From Akkermansiaceae bacterium (GTDB lineage: Bacteria > Verrucomicrobiota > Verrucomicrobiia > Verrucomicrobiales > Akkermansiaceae): a DNA stretch of 23,440 nt. Of the stretch, positions 1 to 7,183 are shown piece by piece. Numbering within the stretch: position 1 is the first letter of the stretch; every line of letters starts with the position of its first letter. Where the stretch lies: the NCBI GenBank assembly GCA_018676385.1, contig JABHEX010000275.1, positions 1-23,440 on the forward strand. The letters are read 5' to 3'. Under the pieces are notes generated by a model, which was not told the DNA's origin, ran no database searches, and worked only from the letters and a program-made list of their open reading frames with translations. The position numbers and the translations under genes were made by a program.

Positions 1-71
1 GCTGCGCTTGTATTTACGGGGCCAGACAATTTTTATTGCACATGAAGCTATAGTGGTGACATTATCATGAT

Positions 72-839
72 ATGTTTACAAGCTCTGATAAAAATGGCTC
101 GCGGCATCATGAGATGGGTTTTACTCTCCTTGAAATACTGGTAACCATCAGTATCATAGCTGTTTTAACTAGCTTTGTTTTTATGGTAGGGAGCCGTTTT
201 TCTCAAAAAGCAAAGGCCACAGAACTGGTATCAAATTTCCGTCAAATTTACGTAGCTATCAACGAAATTCAGCAAGAAGGTGTGCAGAACGGCTGGAATA
301 GCCGTGGTACATACCCGCCATATGCTGGGCAAATTATTGATGACCAAGGTTGGAGAGAATTTACCATTTATGATTTAATTGGGGAGCAAATTGAAGTTTG
401 TGAATCCGAGTCGGGGGGGTATAAATGGTATAAGCACCCGAAAGATACCATTCTTCAGAACCCACTTTCTAAGCATAAGTTCGCTGGGGATACTACAAAT
501 GTTACTGATATTAAAAGGTCTTCTTACGGCTTGGGCGGATACTGTTACAACGCACATTTAGAGGTTTGGGTAGCACCGCACTCGAGTAAGGGCACTGCAA
601 AGCTGACGCGTGATAGAGATTTAGTGAGGCCAGCAAAAACTATCCTTATGGCTGAAATGAATGACGTAGGTGGAAAAATATGGACTGGCTGGGGCGGACA
701 AACTGCACCACATGGGAACTACAACAAAGGGGCTCACTGCCTCTTTGTAGATGGGCATATTGAGCACTTAAGCAATGACTTCCTCGCCAGCAAGGATGGT
801 TGGCAGACGCACATGCGGCTCGAGTCGAATGAGAATTGA
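72..839 (+). CDS. Type II secretion-like pseudopilin with C-terminal DGH motif
   Basis: A 255-residue prepilin-like protein. Residues 1-16 form a polar leader ending in Gly16, followed by FTLLE (residues 17-21) and a hydrophobic helix to about residue 40. This is the class III signal cleaved and N-methylated by prepilin peptidase, with Glu21 as the conserved Glu+5. The rest is a soluble domain ending in a Gly/His-rich stretch with FVDGH (about residues 224-228), like the DGH ending common in pseudopilins of Planctomycetes and Verrucomicrobia (DUF1559-like). It probably sits in the inner membrane or a pseudopilus; its cargo is unknown. The ATG at 72 gives a normal leader length, and no Shine-Dalgarno is visible. 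A G7 run at 413-419 lies inside the gene but the frame is intact. No other secretion genes adjoin, so it may be one of many dispersed pseudopilins. The family is clear, the specific role is not. Confidence 0.85.
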   Translation: MFTSSDKNGSRHHEMGFTLLEILVTISIIAVLTSFVFMVGSRFSQKAKATELVSNFRQIYVAINEIQQEGVQNGWNSRGTYPPYAGQIIDDQGWREFTIYDLIGEQIEVCESESGGYKWYKHPKDTILQNPLSKHKFAGDTTNVTDIKRSSYGLGGYCYNAHLEVWVAPHSSKGTAKLTRDRDLVRPAKTILMAEMNDVGGKIWTGWGGQTAPHGNYNKGAHCLFVDGHIEHLSNDFLASKDGWQTHMRLESNEN

Positions 840-960
840 TCTATTATACTTGGTGCGAAATCAAATTGATGATCAGCTAATTAGTCATATTTACATACAT
901 AGGGTAGTTTTTTTGCACAACCTATCGTTTTGAGACATTACCATATTAACCACATTATCT

Positions 961-988
961 TATAACATTTAAAAGATACCATGTTATA
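961..988. promoter_or_regulatory. Perfect 8-bp inverted repeat upstream of the PEP-CTERM gene
   Basis: TATAACAT (961-968) and ATGTTATA (981-988) are perfect inverted copies with centres 20 bp apart, about two helical turns, and they end 27 bp before the start codon at 1016. This geometry fits a dimeric regulator's operator. The sequence is very AT-rich, so chance occurrence is possible. The rest of the 840-1015 gap shows no gene and no clear terminator. Confidence 0.3.
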
Positions 989-1015
989 TATTAATTATAA
1001 CCATCACTAAACCGT

Positions 1016-1801
1016 ATGAAAACTAGATCTATCATCTGTATTCTCACAGCTATTTCCATGACTGCCGTTCATGCTGCTACTACCAGTATCTTTGATGATT
1101 CATTCAGTGGGTTCAACAATGGCAACTTGAACAGCCAAGGCAACTGGGGCAGTCAAGATAAATTCTCAGTTAACAATGGGAATGTCATTGTGACCAGTTC
1201 TGGCGCATATGCTCGCGCGCAACGTTATGGTGGATTTCGTCCTGAAGTAGGCGATCAAGTGCGTATCACGGTGAGTGATTTTGCAATCACTGGGTCTTTG
1301 GGTATCGGCAACGAGGATTTTCGGTTTGGAATTGCGTCATCGCCAGAAAACACGGGAGCGCAGACGCCCCAAGTATATGCTTCTGTGGCGCATAATGCTA
1401 GCTCACTGACTATCGGCGGAGCCACCGATACTGGTTACAATTTAGGGGACCAGCTAAGTGTTGTGCTCACATTGACGAGGCAGTCTTCCAATTCATGGTC
1501 ACTGGAATCTCAAATTAACAACGTCACCGATGGCACTTCGGTGACTGGATCTGCCACCCCGGGTAACTTAAATGGAAACGCGGGTGCCAGTGCAGGTCTC
1601 ACATTGAGTCAATATCTTGAGGCTGATAGCAATAATAAAGCAACATTCGGTATGCGCCTTGTAGGGGGTAATACAGGAGCGCAATACAACATCGGTGGGG
1701 TTAAACTTGAGACTATCGCTGTTCCTGAGCCATCTACCTCAATTTCACTTATTTCAGCGCTTACGTTGTTAATTTTGCGGCGCGGCAGGCGCACAACTTG
1801 A
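1016..1801 (+). CDS. PEP-CTERM sorting domain exported protein
   Basis: A 261-residue secreted protein. Residues 1-20 are a Sec signal peptide with likely cleavage after VHA. The C-terminal 26 residues are a textbook PEP-CTERM signal: V-P-E-P at about 236-239, a hydrophobic helix, then the basic tail RRGRR. In this family, exosortase (EpsH/XrtA type) is thought to cleave at the PEP motif and deliver the protein to the cell surface or extracellular matrix. The mature part is rich in Gly, Asn, Ser and Thr and looks like a beta-sandwich, as many PEP-CTERM proteins do; no catalytic motif was recognised. No exosortase is in the window, so it must be encoded elsewhere. The gene lies alone between two pseudopilin genes with its own 176-bp upstream region. 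The class is certain, the function unknown. Confidence 0.88.
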   Translation: MKTRSIICILTAISMTAVHAATTSIFDDSFSGFNNGNLNSQGNWGSQDKFSVNNGNVIVTSSGAYARAQRYGGFRPEVGDQVRITVSDFAITGSLGIGNEDFRFGIASSPENTGAQTPQVYASVAHNASSLTIGGATDTGYNLGDQLSVVLTLTRQSSNSWSLESQINNVTDGTSVTGSATPGNLNGNAGASAGLTLSQYLEADSNNKATFGMRLVGGNTGAQYNIGGVKLETIAVPEPSTSISLISALTLLILRRGRRTT

Positions 1802-2158
1802 AATTTCGAAGTGAATTTCGATGGGTTTTATCATCAAAAAAATTTACTAACTACGGGCGGCTAGTACCTTAGCTGTTGTCTAGCAAACTCAAACATCACA
1901 CACCTATATCCACTGGTGTGGTCCATCCATCTCTTGCCTCATCATAAAGCATGGCATGGAATTACAGTAGCTAAGCAGATTAGGCAGTGGCTGAAAATTA
2001 GATTGCCTTGTTGGATAGCCGGTGACAATGTATATTTATTGTAACTCCTTACTCGATTCGATGGTTGCTTAATCTCAAAATTTCTTGTCTGATTGCTTTT
2101 CACAAGCACGACGTTAATTTTTTATTTTAAAACCACGGCGAACTTACTCTACATACCC
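1802..2158. other. 357-bp intergenic region
   Basis: I see no convincing gene here. It holds a candidate promoter (listed separately) and a small hairpin, CACACC (1899-1904) with GGTGTG (1915-1920), which has no T-run and is not an obvious terminator. The pseudopilin frame stays open upstream to a TTG at 2093, but the signal sequence is best served by the ATG at 2159. Confidence 0.5.
2008..2036 (+). promoter_or_regulatory. Candidate sigma70-type promoter for the GspG-like pseudopilin
   Basis: TTGTTG (2008-2013) is followed after exactly 17 bases by TATATT (2031-2036). Transcription would begin near 2043, leaving a leader of about 115 nt before the ATG at 2159. Prediction from consensus only. 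Confidence 0.4.
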
Positions 2159-2728
2159 ATGAAACTGCATAAAACACACAAACGGGGATTTACCCTCATC
2201 GAACTACTGGTCGTGATTGCGATCATTGCCATCCTTGCTGCGTTAGGAATGCCTGCGATTCTTGCCCAGTTGAAAAAGGCTAAGATTGCCAAAGCAAAGG
2301 GCATCTGCACATCCTTTGAAATCGCTGTGAACAACTTTGAGAGCGAGTATAACTACTTGCCGTATTCCGGATCTGCTCCTACTGCGGACGAAGAAATGCG
2401 TAGTGATTCTGATATCATGACCGTACTCGCTGGTGTGGAAGAAGATGTTAACCCCAAGCGCATTAAGTTCTTCGAGCTGGGTGAGCCCAAGGGTAGTAGT
2501 GAATCAAACTACAAAGACGGTATGCATATCACTGCGTCCAGTGCTAAACTTTATGACCCATGGGGAGAGCCATATTATATGACGATCGATTACGACTATG
2601 ATGGTGAGGTCGAACGCCCTTACGGTGGAACCGATAGCATTCGCAAAAAGGCAATTTGCTGGAGTAAAGGACCAGATGTTAATGAATCTAACCCGAGGGA
2701 TAAGGATAACCCGTCGAACTTCGATTAA
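2159..2728 (+). CDS. GspG-like type II secretion major pseudopilin
   Basis: A 189-residue pseudopilin. From the ATG at 2159 the leader is MKLHKTHKRG followed by FTLIELL, so prepilin peptidase would cleave after Gly10 and Glu15 is the conserved Glu+5. An alpha-helical spine follows to about residue 50. The C-terminal half has a GspG-type ending: LYDPWGEPYY, then an acidic Asp-rich loop and a WSKGPD stretch, matching the DPWG...GPDG pattern of major pseudopilins whose C-terminus binds calcium. The frame is open upstream to a TTG at 2093, but that would add 22 unneeded residues before the leader. It likely forms a pseudopilus at the inner membrane, although no gspD, gspE or gspF is nearby. A strong hairpin terminator follows 22 bp after the stop. 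Confidence 0.88.
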   Translation: MKLHKTHKRGFTLIELLVVIAIIAILAALGMPAILAQLKKAKIAKAKGICTSFEIAVNNFESEYNYLPYSGSAPTADEEMRSDSDIMTVLAGVEEDVNPKRIKFFELGEPKGSSESNYKDGMHITASSAKLYDPWGEPYYMTIDYDYDGEVERPYGGTDSIRKKAICWSKGPDVNESNPRDKDNPSNFD

Positions 2729-2750
2729 ATAACATTGAACAATTTTAAGG

Positions 2751-2781
2751 CGGCGTAGGCAATTGCTTACGCCGTTTTTTT
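2751..2781 (+). terminator. Rho-independent terminator after the GspG-like gene
   Basis: CGGCGTAGGC (2751-2760), loop AATT, GCTTACGCCG (2765-2774): a 10-bp stem with one G-T wobble, followed by seven T (2775-2781). It touches the stop codon of the convergent trmB gene at 2780-2782, so the two transcription units abut. Confidence 0.9.
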
Positions 2782-3400
2782 ATCCCATGTTGTAGCGTAG
2801 CCGGTGAACCGTTTTCCCCTGACTTTCCCAATGCTGCTGGAAGTCAGTCTTTGGGTAAAATAGTGCACCCTCTTCTCCATCCTCTGGCCATGGTAGGCGG
2901 TGGAACTTTTTGAAAGCCTGCATTTCCTCGCAAACCCACTCGAAGTATTCTGGGTGGTCTGTCTTGAACAGGAATTCGCCATCAGGAGTGAGTACGTTGT
3001 GTAAGGACTCGAGAAATGGTTGCTGCACAATACGGCGTTTGTGATGCCTCGCCTTGGGCCATGGGTCAGGGCAGAGAAGATGAAGCCGCGATACAGATCC
3101 GCGAGCAAGTAGCCATTCGATAGTGTAATGGCTTTCCAAACGCAGAACTTTGGCATTCGTTAGCCCAAGTTTGCCAATACCTCTACAGACACCACGAACG
3201 CGCCCTAACAGACGTTCAATACCGAGGAAATTTCGCTCCGGGTAGTGCTGTGCCATTTTGAGTAAAAAAGTGCCATCGCCACAGCCGAGATCAATCTCGA
3301 GAGGTTGGTTGTTTCCAAAAATATCCTCACCGCTGTGTCGGCGGAAGTAGTCGTCTGGCATGAATTCATTAGGTTCAGCTGCTCGGGCACATTGGGGCAT
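2780..3400 (-). CDS. trmB: tRNA (guanine-N7)-methyltransferase TrmB
   Basis: A 206-residue SAM-dependent methyltransferase that makes m7G at position 46 in the variable loop of tRNAs. The SAM-binding motif I is EIDLGCGDG (about residues 35-43). The family signature PDPWPKARHHKRR is at 111-123, and the TDHPEYFEW block (147-155) includes the Thr-Asp pair used in catalysis and tRNA binding. The C-terminal T-x-F...G...LRY segment is also typical. The length is close to the family norm (about 210-240), with a short N-terminus. The start at 3400 is an ATG with no Shine-Dalgarno; an internal ATG at residue 14 is possible but would trim little. The gene is divergent from the serine hydrolase at 3454 with a 53-bp gap, and convergent with the pseudopilin upstream. 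Confidence 0.96.
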   Translation of the reverse strand: MPQCARAAEPNEFMPDDYFRRHSGEDIFGNNQPLEIDLGCGDGTFLLKMAQHYPERNFLGIERLLGRVRGVCRGIGKLGLTNAKVLRLESHYTIEWLLARGSVSRLHLLCPDPWPKARHHKRRIVQQPFLESLHNVLTPDGEFLFKTDHPEYFEWVCEEMQAFKKFHRLPWPEDGEEGALFYPKTDFQQHWESQGKTVHRLRYNMG

Positions 3401-3410
3401 ACAGAAAGGT

Positions 3411-3447
3411 TTAAGAATTTAGATAAAAGATTCAAGAGTTAAGAATT
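3411..3447. repeat. Direct repeat TTAAGAATT x2 in a divergent promoter region
   Basis: The 9-mer TTAAGAATT occurs at 3411-3419 and 3439-3447, 28 bp apart, inside the short gap between the divergent trmB and serine hydrolase genes. It could be a regulator site, but the sequence is AT-rich and short. Confidence 0.3.
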
Positions 3448-3453
3448 CCGTGT

Positions 3454-4578
3454 ATGAAAAAGCCCATGGATGTTGCGCAGTTGGAGAATGCTTTTCAGAA
3501 TAATTTCAAAACCCGTGGGGAGTTGGGAGCTTCTGTGAGTGTTTGGAAAGACGGGCAGGAGATTGCATCTCTCGCCGCTGGGTGGTGTGAAAGAGAACAG
3601 GAAAGGAAGTGGGGGATCGAGACCCTAGTGCCGTTCTATTCGGTTACCAAAGGGTTGGCTGCAGCAACGGTACTCGTTTCTTTGGAGAGAAATGATTTAT
3701 CGCCCGAAGATTTAATCGTAAGTGTGTGGCCAGATTTCCCGCAAAAGGCGGCAACTTTTGCCGAATTAATGTCACACCAACTTGGACTGGCGGCACTTGA
3801 TGACGTGGCCGATGTTTTTGACCATGATGCGGTGATTGCTGTGATTGAAAAGCAGCCAGCAAACTGGCGACCCAAAAGTCAACACGGGTATCATCCGCGG
3901 ACGATTGGGTTCATCTTTGAGGAAATTGTCCGCAGGATCACAGGGAAAAAACTTGGTCAGGTGTGGCGCGCCGATATAGCAGATCCGTTGGGTTTAGAAG
4001 CTTGGATCGGATTGCCCGAAGAACAATTTGATCGAGTAGCTCGGCTTTATCCAGGAAGGCAAAATAAAGAGGATCTTGAGAGTGGATTTTATAAGGAGCT
4101 ACACCGTGAAGGATCACTCGTCAGGAGGTCTTTTTTTTCCCCGCGAGGGTTACACTCGGTGCGTGAGATGAGTGACTCACAGGCATGGCAAGCGGGGCTG
4201 CCTGCGATGGGAGGTATAGGCACGGCACACGCTTTAGCCAAATTTTACCAAGCGGCATGCGGGGCGCTCGATTTTTTTTCTAATGAAATCAGACAGCGGA
4301 TGGAGACCGTTCTGGTCACGGGGAATGATCAGATTCTGCAAACGCGCACTTCTTTTTCCTGTGGCTTTCAGCTCGACCCGCTTGATCAATTCGGCAGAAA
4401 GGAACGACATCACTATGGGCTTTCTCGCCGTGGATTTGGTCATCCTGGGGCCGGTGGGAGTCATGCTTTTGGCGATCCAGAAAATGGTATGTCATTCGCT
4501 TACGTGATGAATCAGATGGAACTTAGCCCAATGCCTGGAGCTAAAAGCTTGGAAATGGTGAAAGCAATGTACTTGTAG
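3454..4578 (+). CDS. Serine hydrolase, beta-lactamase / family VIII esterase type
   Basis: A 374-residue protein of the beta-lactamase-related serine hydrolase superfamily. The nucleophile motif SVTK (SxxK) is at residues 63-66. A YHPRTIGF stretch at 146-153 supplies the catalytic Tyr in the YxN position, as in EstB-like esterases where the third residue varies. A GHPGAGGSHAFGDP block near residues 330-343 resembles the Gly-rich C-terminal motif of these esterases. There is no signal peptide, so a cytoplasmic esterase or peptidase is more likely than an antibiotic-degrading beta-lactamase. The start is the ATG at 3454; M5 is an alternative. The stop lies 39 bp before lysA, same strand, so the two may be cotranscribed. 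Two T8 runs (4131-4138 and 4272-4279) lie within the gene, but the frame is intact. The substrate is unknown. Confidence 0.87.
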   Translation: MKKPMDVAQLENAFQNNFKTRGELGASVSVWKDGQEIASLAAGWCEREQERKWGIETLVPFYSVTKGLAAATVLVSLERNDLSPEDLIVSVWPDFPQKAATFAELMSHQLGLAALDDVADVFDHDAVIAVIEKQPANWRPKSQHGYHPRTIGFIFEEIVRRITGKKLGQVWRADIADPLGLEAWIGLPEEQFDRVARLYPGRQNKEDLESGFYKELHREGSLVRRSFFSPRGLHSVREMSDSQAWQAGLPAMGGIGTAHALAKFYQAACGALDFFSNEIRQRMETVLVTGNDQILQTRTSFSCGFQLDPLDQFGRKERHHYGLSRRGFGHPGAGGSHAFGDPENGMSFAYVMNQMELSPMPGAKSLEMVKAMYL

Positions 4579-4617
4579 GGGCTTGCAACTTTTGCTCAGC
4601 TGGTACACATCAGTTTC

Positions 4618-5916
4618 ATGCATTCATTTCATTACCATAACGGCAGTCTGCATTGCGAAGATGTGGACTTGACGACAATCTCTGATCAGCACGGCACACC
4701 GGCTTACGTTTATAGCGCTGCGACTCTGCGTGATCACTACCGCAGGCTTGATATGGCACTCGCTGATATCGATCATGCGATCGAGTATGCCGTAAAAGCA
4801 AACTCGAACCTATCGGTCCTCAAATTGCTTGCTGATGAAGGCAGTGGTTTCGACATCGTATCAGGCGGAGAGCTCCGCCGCGTGATCGAGGCAGGTGGAG
4901 ATCCTGGAAAATGCACTTTTGCAGGGGTTGGTAAGACACGCGAGGAAATCGAATACGCCCTTGCCGAGGAAATCTACTGCTTTAATGCCGAGAGTGAGGA
5001 AGAGGTTGTCTTTATAAGTAAGGTTGCTGGTGAGATGGGTAAAACAGCTCCCGTAGCATTCCGTGTGAATCCAAACGTGGATGCCAAGACCCACAAGTAT
5101 ATCTCCACCGGAAAATCCGAAAACAAGTTTGGGGTCGATTTTGAAGTGATTGAAGATGCCTATGCACGAGCGTCCAAGTTGCCTAATATTTCATTACGTG
5201 GACTTCAAATGCACATCGGCTCTCAGCTTACCTCGCTACAACCATTCATCGAAGCAGTTGAAAAAGTTTCACCACTCGCAACAATGCTCAAAGAAACCTA
5301 TGGTATTGAGTTCTTCTCCATCGGTGGCGGTGTGGGTATCGTTTATGACCCCGCACTTGAGTCAGGTAAGGACCAATGGTGGACGGAGCAGGACGAAGAA
5401 CAAAAGCCTCTTACCATCGAGCAATACGCTCAAGGAGTGGTGCCTGTTCTCAAAAAAACAGGCCTTAAGATCCTTCTTGAACCTGGCCGCTACATTGCAG
5501 GCAACGCAGGTGTGCTCATTACTAGCTGTCTATATGAGAAAAGAGGCTCTGCTAAGACCTTTCGAATTGTCGATGCCGGTATGAATGATCTTATTCGACC
5601 TGCTCTCTACGAGGGTCATCACGAAATAGTGCCTCTCCGAGCTCCCACTGAGGGTAATACCACCAGCGTCGATGTGGTTGGCCCGGTCTGTGAAACAGGC
5701 GACTTTTTCTGCCAGGACCGCGAACTTCCGGATTTCCAACCGGGAGAAGCGATTGCGCTGCTGAGTTCTGGTGCTTATGGCTTTGTCATGGCGTCAAACT
5801 ACAACTCCCGCCCGTTACCTGTAGAAATTCTTGTGGATGGTTCCGATGCCCGTGTGATTAGGCCGCGCCAGACCATGGATGATATTCTCGAGAGTGAGAG
5901 AGCCGCCCTACGTTAA
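4618..5916 (+). CDS. lysA: Diaminopimelate decarboxylase LysA
   Basis: A 432-residue PLP enzyme of the alanine racemase / ornithine decarboxylase fold that converts meso-diaminopimelate to L-lysine and CO2, the last step of lysine synthesis. The PLP-binding lysine is in YAVKANSN (Lys60). HIGSQ (near 198-202), the Gly-rich phosphate-binding GGGVG (near 235-239), EPGRY (near 287-291) and the DAGMNDLIRPALY block (near 318-330) follow in the expected order. The catalytic cysteine lies in GPVCETGD (near 354-361), and AYGFVMASNYNSRP is the typical C-terminal block. Length matches the family norm (about 420). It follows the serine hydrolase by 39 bp with no terminator between. DAP is also a peptidoglycan precursor here, so LysA competes with the cell-wall pathway that includes Mpl and the PBPs of this window. 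Confidence 0.98.
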   Translation: MHSFHYHNGSLHCEDVDLTTISDQHGTPAYVYSAATLRDHYRRLDMALADIDHAIEYAVKANSNLSVLKLLADEGSGFDIVSGGELRRVIEAGGDPGKCTFAGVGKTREEIEYALAEEIYCFNAESEEEVVFISKVAGEMGKTAPVAFRVNPNVDAKTHKYISTGKSENKFGVDFEVIEDAYARASKLPNISLRGLQMHIGSQLTSLQPFIEAVEKVSPLATMLKETYGIEFFSIGGGVGIVYDPALESGKDQWWTEQDEEQKPLTIEQYAQGVVPVLKKTGLKILLEPGRYIAGNAGVLITSCLYEKRGSAKTFRIVDAGMNDLIRPALYEGHHEIVPLRAPTEGNTTSVDVVGPVCETGDFFCQDRELPDFQPGEAIALLSSGAYGFVMASNYNSRPLPVEILVDGSDARVIRPRQTMDDILESERAALR

Positions 5917-5963
5917 GAGGAGAGTTTAGGATACCAGAATCTAATAAAATCATCAATTCTCCC

Positions 5964-5991
5964 TTGCCAGATAGGTTTACTCTGCTATTTA
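5964..5991 (+). promoter_or_regulatory. Candidate promoter for the rpsM-rpsK-rpsD operon
   Basis: TTGCCA (5964-5969), a 16-base spacer and TATTTA (5986-5991). Transcription would start near 5998, giving a leader of about 130 nt before rpsM. Consensus match only; spacing is one base below the optimum. Confidence 0.4.
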
Positions 5992-5995
5992 CCCC

Positions 5996-6069
5996 GTCCC
6001 GCGCGGTGCGCAGGACTGTCCAAACGGATTATCATTCTGTGTGTAAAACCAACCCAATGGTAGGTTTTA
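5996..6069 (+). promoter_or_regulatory. Structured leader with two hairpins upstream of rpsM
   Basis: Hairpin 1 (5996-6016): GTCC, one C-A mismatch, GCGC, loop GGT, GCGC, GGAC. Hairpin 2 (6044-6069): TAAAACC, one A-A mismatch, ACC, loop CAAT, GGT, GGTTTTA. Neither is followed by a T-run, so they do not look like terminators. In E. coli the equivalent operon is repressed by S4 binding a structured leader at the rpsM start; S4 is the last gene here, so similar autoregulation is plausible but unproven. Confidence 0.4.
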
Positions 6070-6128
6070 GATCATGAAATGAGCGCACCTCAACTACATA
6101 TTAATACACCAGCTAAAAAACTAAGATC

Positions 6129-6497
6129 ATGGCACGTATTTTCGGAATCGAAATCCCGAATGAGAAGCGCATCGAAGCTTCTCTTCCATATATCTATGGT
6201 ATCGGTCATCAGACCGCCAAGCGCATTCTTGAGCAAGCAGGAGTGGATGCAGACATCCGCACCGGTCAGCTTTCAGAAGAGCAGCTCGTCAAAATCGCCT
6301 CGGTGATCACCTCTGAAGGGATCATCATTGAAGGCGACCTCCGTCGTGAACAACAAGCCGCAATGAAGCGCCTCCAGGCGATCAACTGCTATCGCGGTAT
6401 CCGTCACAAATCCGGACTTCCTGTCCGTGGTCAACGCACTGGCACCAACGCTCGTACTCGCAAGGGTAGAAAGCGCACTGTCGGAGTCCAGAAGTAA
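6129..6497 (+). CDS. rpsM: 30S ribosomal protein S13
   Basis: A 122-residue S13, located in the head of the small subunit where it contacts the P-site tRNA and forms intersubunit bridges with the large subunit. It starts MARIFGIEIP, includes the helix-two-turn-helix YGIGHQTAKRIL, and ends with the basic RHKSGLPVRGQRTGTNART block and a Lys/Arg tail, all standard. The ATG at 6129 gives the usual N-terminus; no Shine-Dalgarno is present. rpsK follows after 28 bp. The L36 gene (rpmJ), often directly upstream, is not seen. Confidence 0.99.
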   Translation: MARIFGIEIPNEKRIEASLPYIYGIGHQTAKRILEQAGVDADIRTGQLSEEQLVKIASVITSEGIIIEGDLRREQQAAMKRLQAINCYRGIRHKSGLPVRGQRTGTNARTRKGRKRTVGVQK

Positions 6498-6525
6498 CCC
6501 GCTACAACTCTAATTATTTATTATT

Positions 6526-7146
6526 ATGTCTGAAGAAGAAATCAAAGACGACGCTGCTGCACCAGCTCCGGAAGCTGCCGAAGCTGCTGAAGCTGCTGAA
6601 GCTGCACCAGTTGCCGAAGAGCCCACAGCGGAAACAGCTGAGGTGAAGGAGGAAACTCCTGCAACCGAGGAAACTGCCGAAGCGCCTGCTGCTGAAGAAG
6701 AAGCACCCAAGACACCTGAGAAAAAGCGCGATATTTTTGCCGAGCTCCTCGGTGAAGAAGAAGAAGGCGTCCGCGTCCACAAAGCGAAGAAGAGCAAGAA
6801 TGTGCAGACAGGAATTGTCCACATAACAGCAACATTCAATAACACACTCGTCAGTGTGACCGACCTCAATGGCAATGCCATCGGCTGGTCCAGCGCTGGT
6901 AAGATGGGCTTCAAAGGTTCTCGTAAAAGCACTGCATACGCTGCCCAGGTTGTCTCTCAAGACGCTTGCCGCCAAGCAATGGGCCATGGCCTTAAAGATG
7001 CTGAAGTTCGCGTTAAGGGGCCAGGCTCCGGCCGTGAGTCTGCTGTCCGTGCCGTGCAAGGCCTCGGAATCAACATCACTGCCATCAAGGACGTGACCCC
7101 GATTCCTCACAATGGCTGCCGCCCTAAGAAAGCGCGCCGCGTGTAA
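6526..7146 (+). CDS. rpsK: 30S ribosomal protein S11 with acidic N-terminal extension
   Basis: A 206-residue protein. Residues from about 86 onward are a complete S11: KAKKSKNVQTGIVHI, TATFNNT, GFKGSRKSTAYAAQ, VKGPGSGRESAVRA and the C-terminal PHNGCRPKKARRV. S11 lies in the platform of the small subunit near the E site. Residues 1-80 are an extra Ala/Glu/Pro-rich, strongly acidic, probably disordered tail, whereas E. coli S11 is only 129 residues in total. Residues 17-27 are built from a 9-bp tandem unit (6574-6600). The extension is in frame with no internal ATG or GTG before the conserved domain, so it is very likely translated. A short basic and hydrophobic link, KKRDIFAELLG (67-76), joins tail and core. 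The gene sits between rpsM and rpsD, so it is the only S11 expected. The role of the tail is unknown. Confidence 0.98.
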   Translation: MSEEEIKDDAAAPAPEAAEAAEAAEAAPVAEEPTAETAEVKEETPATEETAEAPAAEEEAPKTPEKKRDIFAELLGEEEEGVRVHKAKKSKNVQTGIVHITATFNNTLVSVTDLNGNAIGWSSAGKMGFKGSRKSTAYAAQVVSQDACRQAMGHGLKDAEVRVKGPGSGRESAVRAVQGLGINITAIKDVTPIPHNGCRPKKARRV

Positions 7147-7183
7147 TTAACCCCACATTTTTAACTTTTAACTTATATTTATT

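Noticed and set aside
1..71. Gene fragment at the left edge
   Set aside because: No coding signal or recognisable motif in the first 71 bases.
413..419. G7 run in the first pseudopilin as a phase-variation switch
   Set aside because: The frame is intact and a single 7-base run is weak evidence; a similar G7 run occurs in the SNF2 gene.
1899..1920. CACACC/GGTGTG hairpin as terminator of the PEP-CTERM gene
   Set aside because: Only 6 bp of stem, a 10-nt loop, and no T-run after it.
3454..4578. Antibiotic-resistance beta-lactamase
   Set aside because: No signal peptide, and the YHP and GHPGAGG motifs fit esterase-like members of the fold.
6079..6306. 75-residue open frame overlapping the start of rpsM
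   Set aside because: It runs in another frame through the conserved S13 coding sequence and resembles no known protein.
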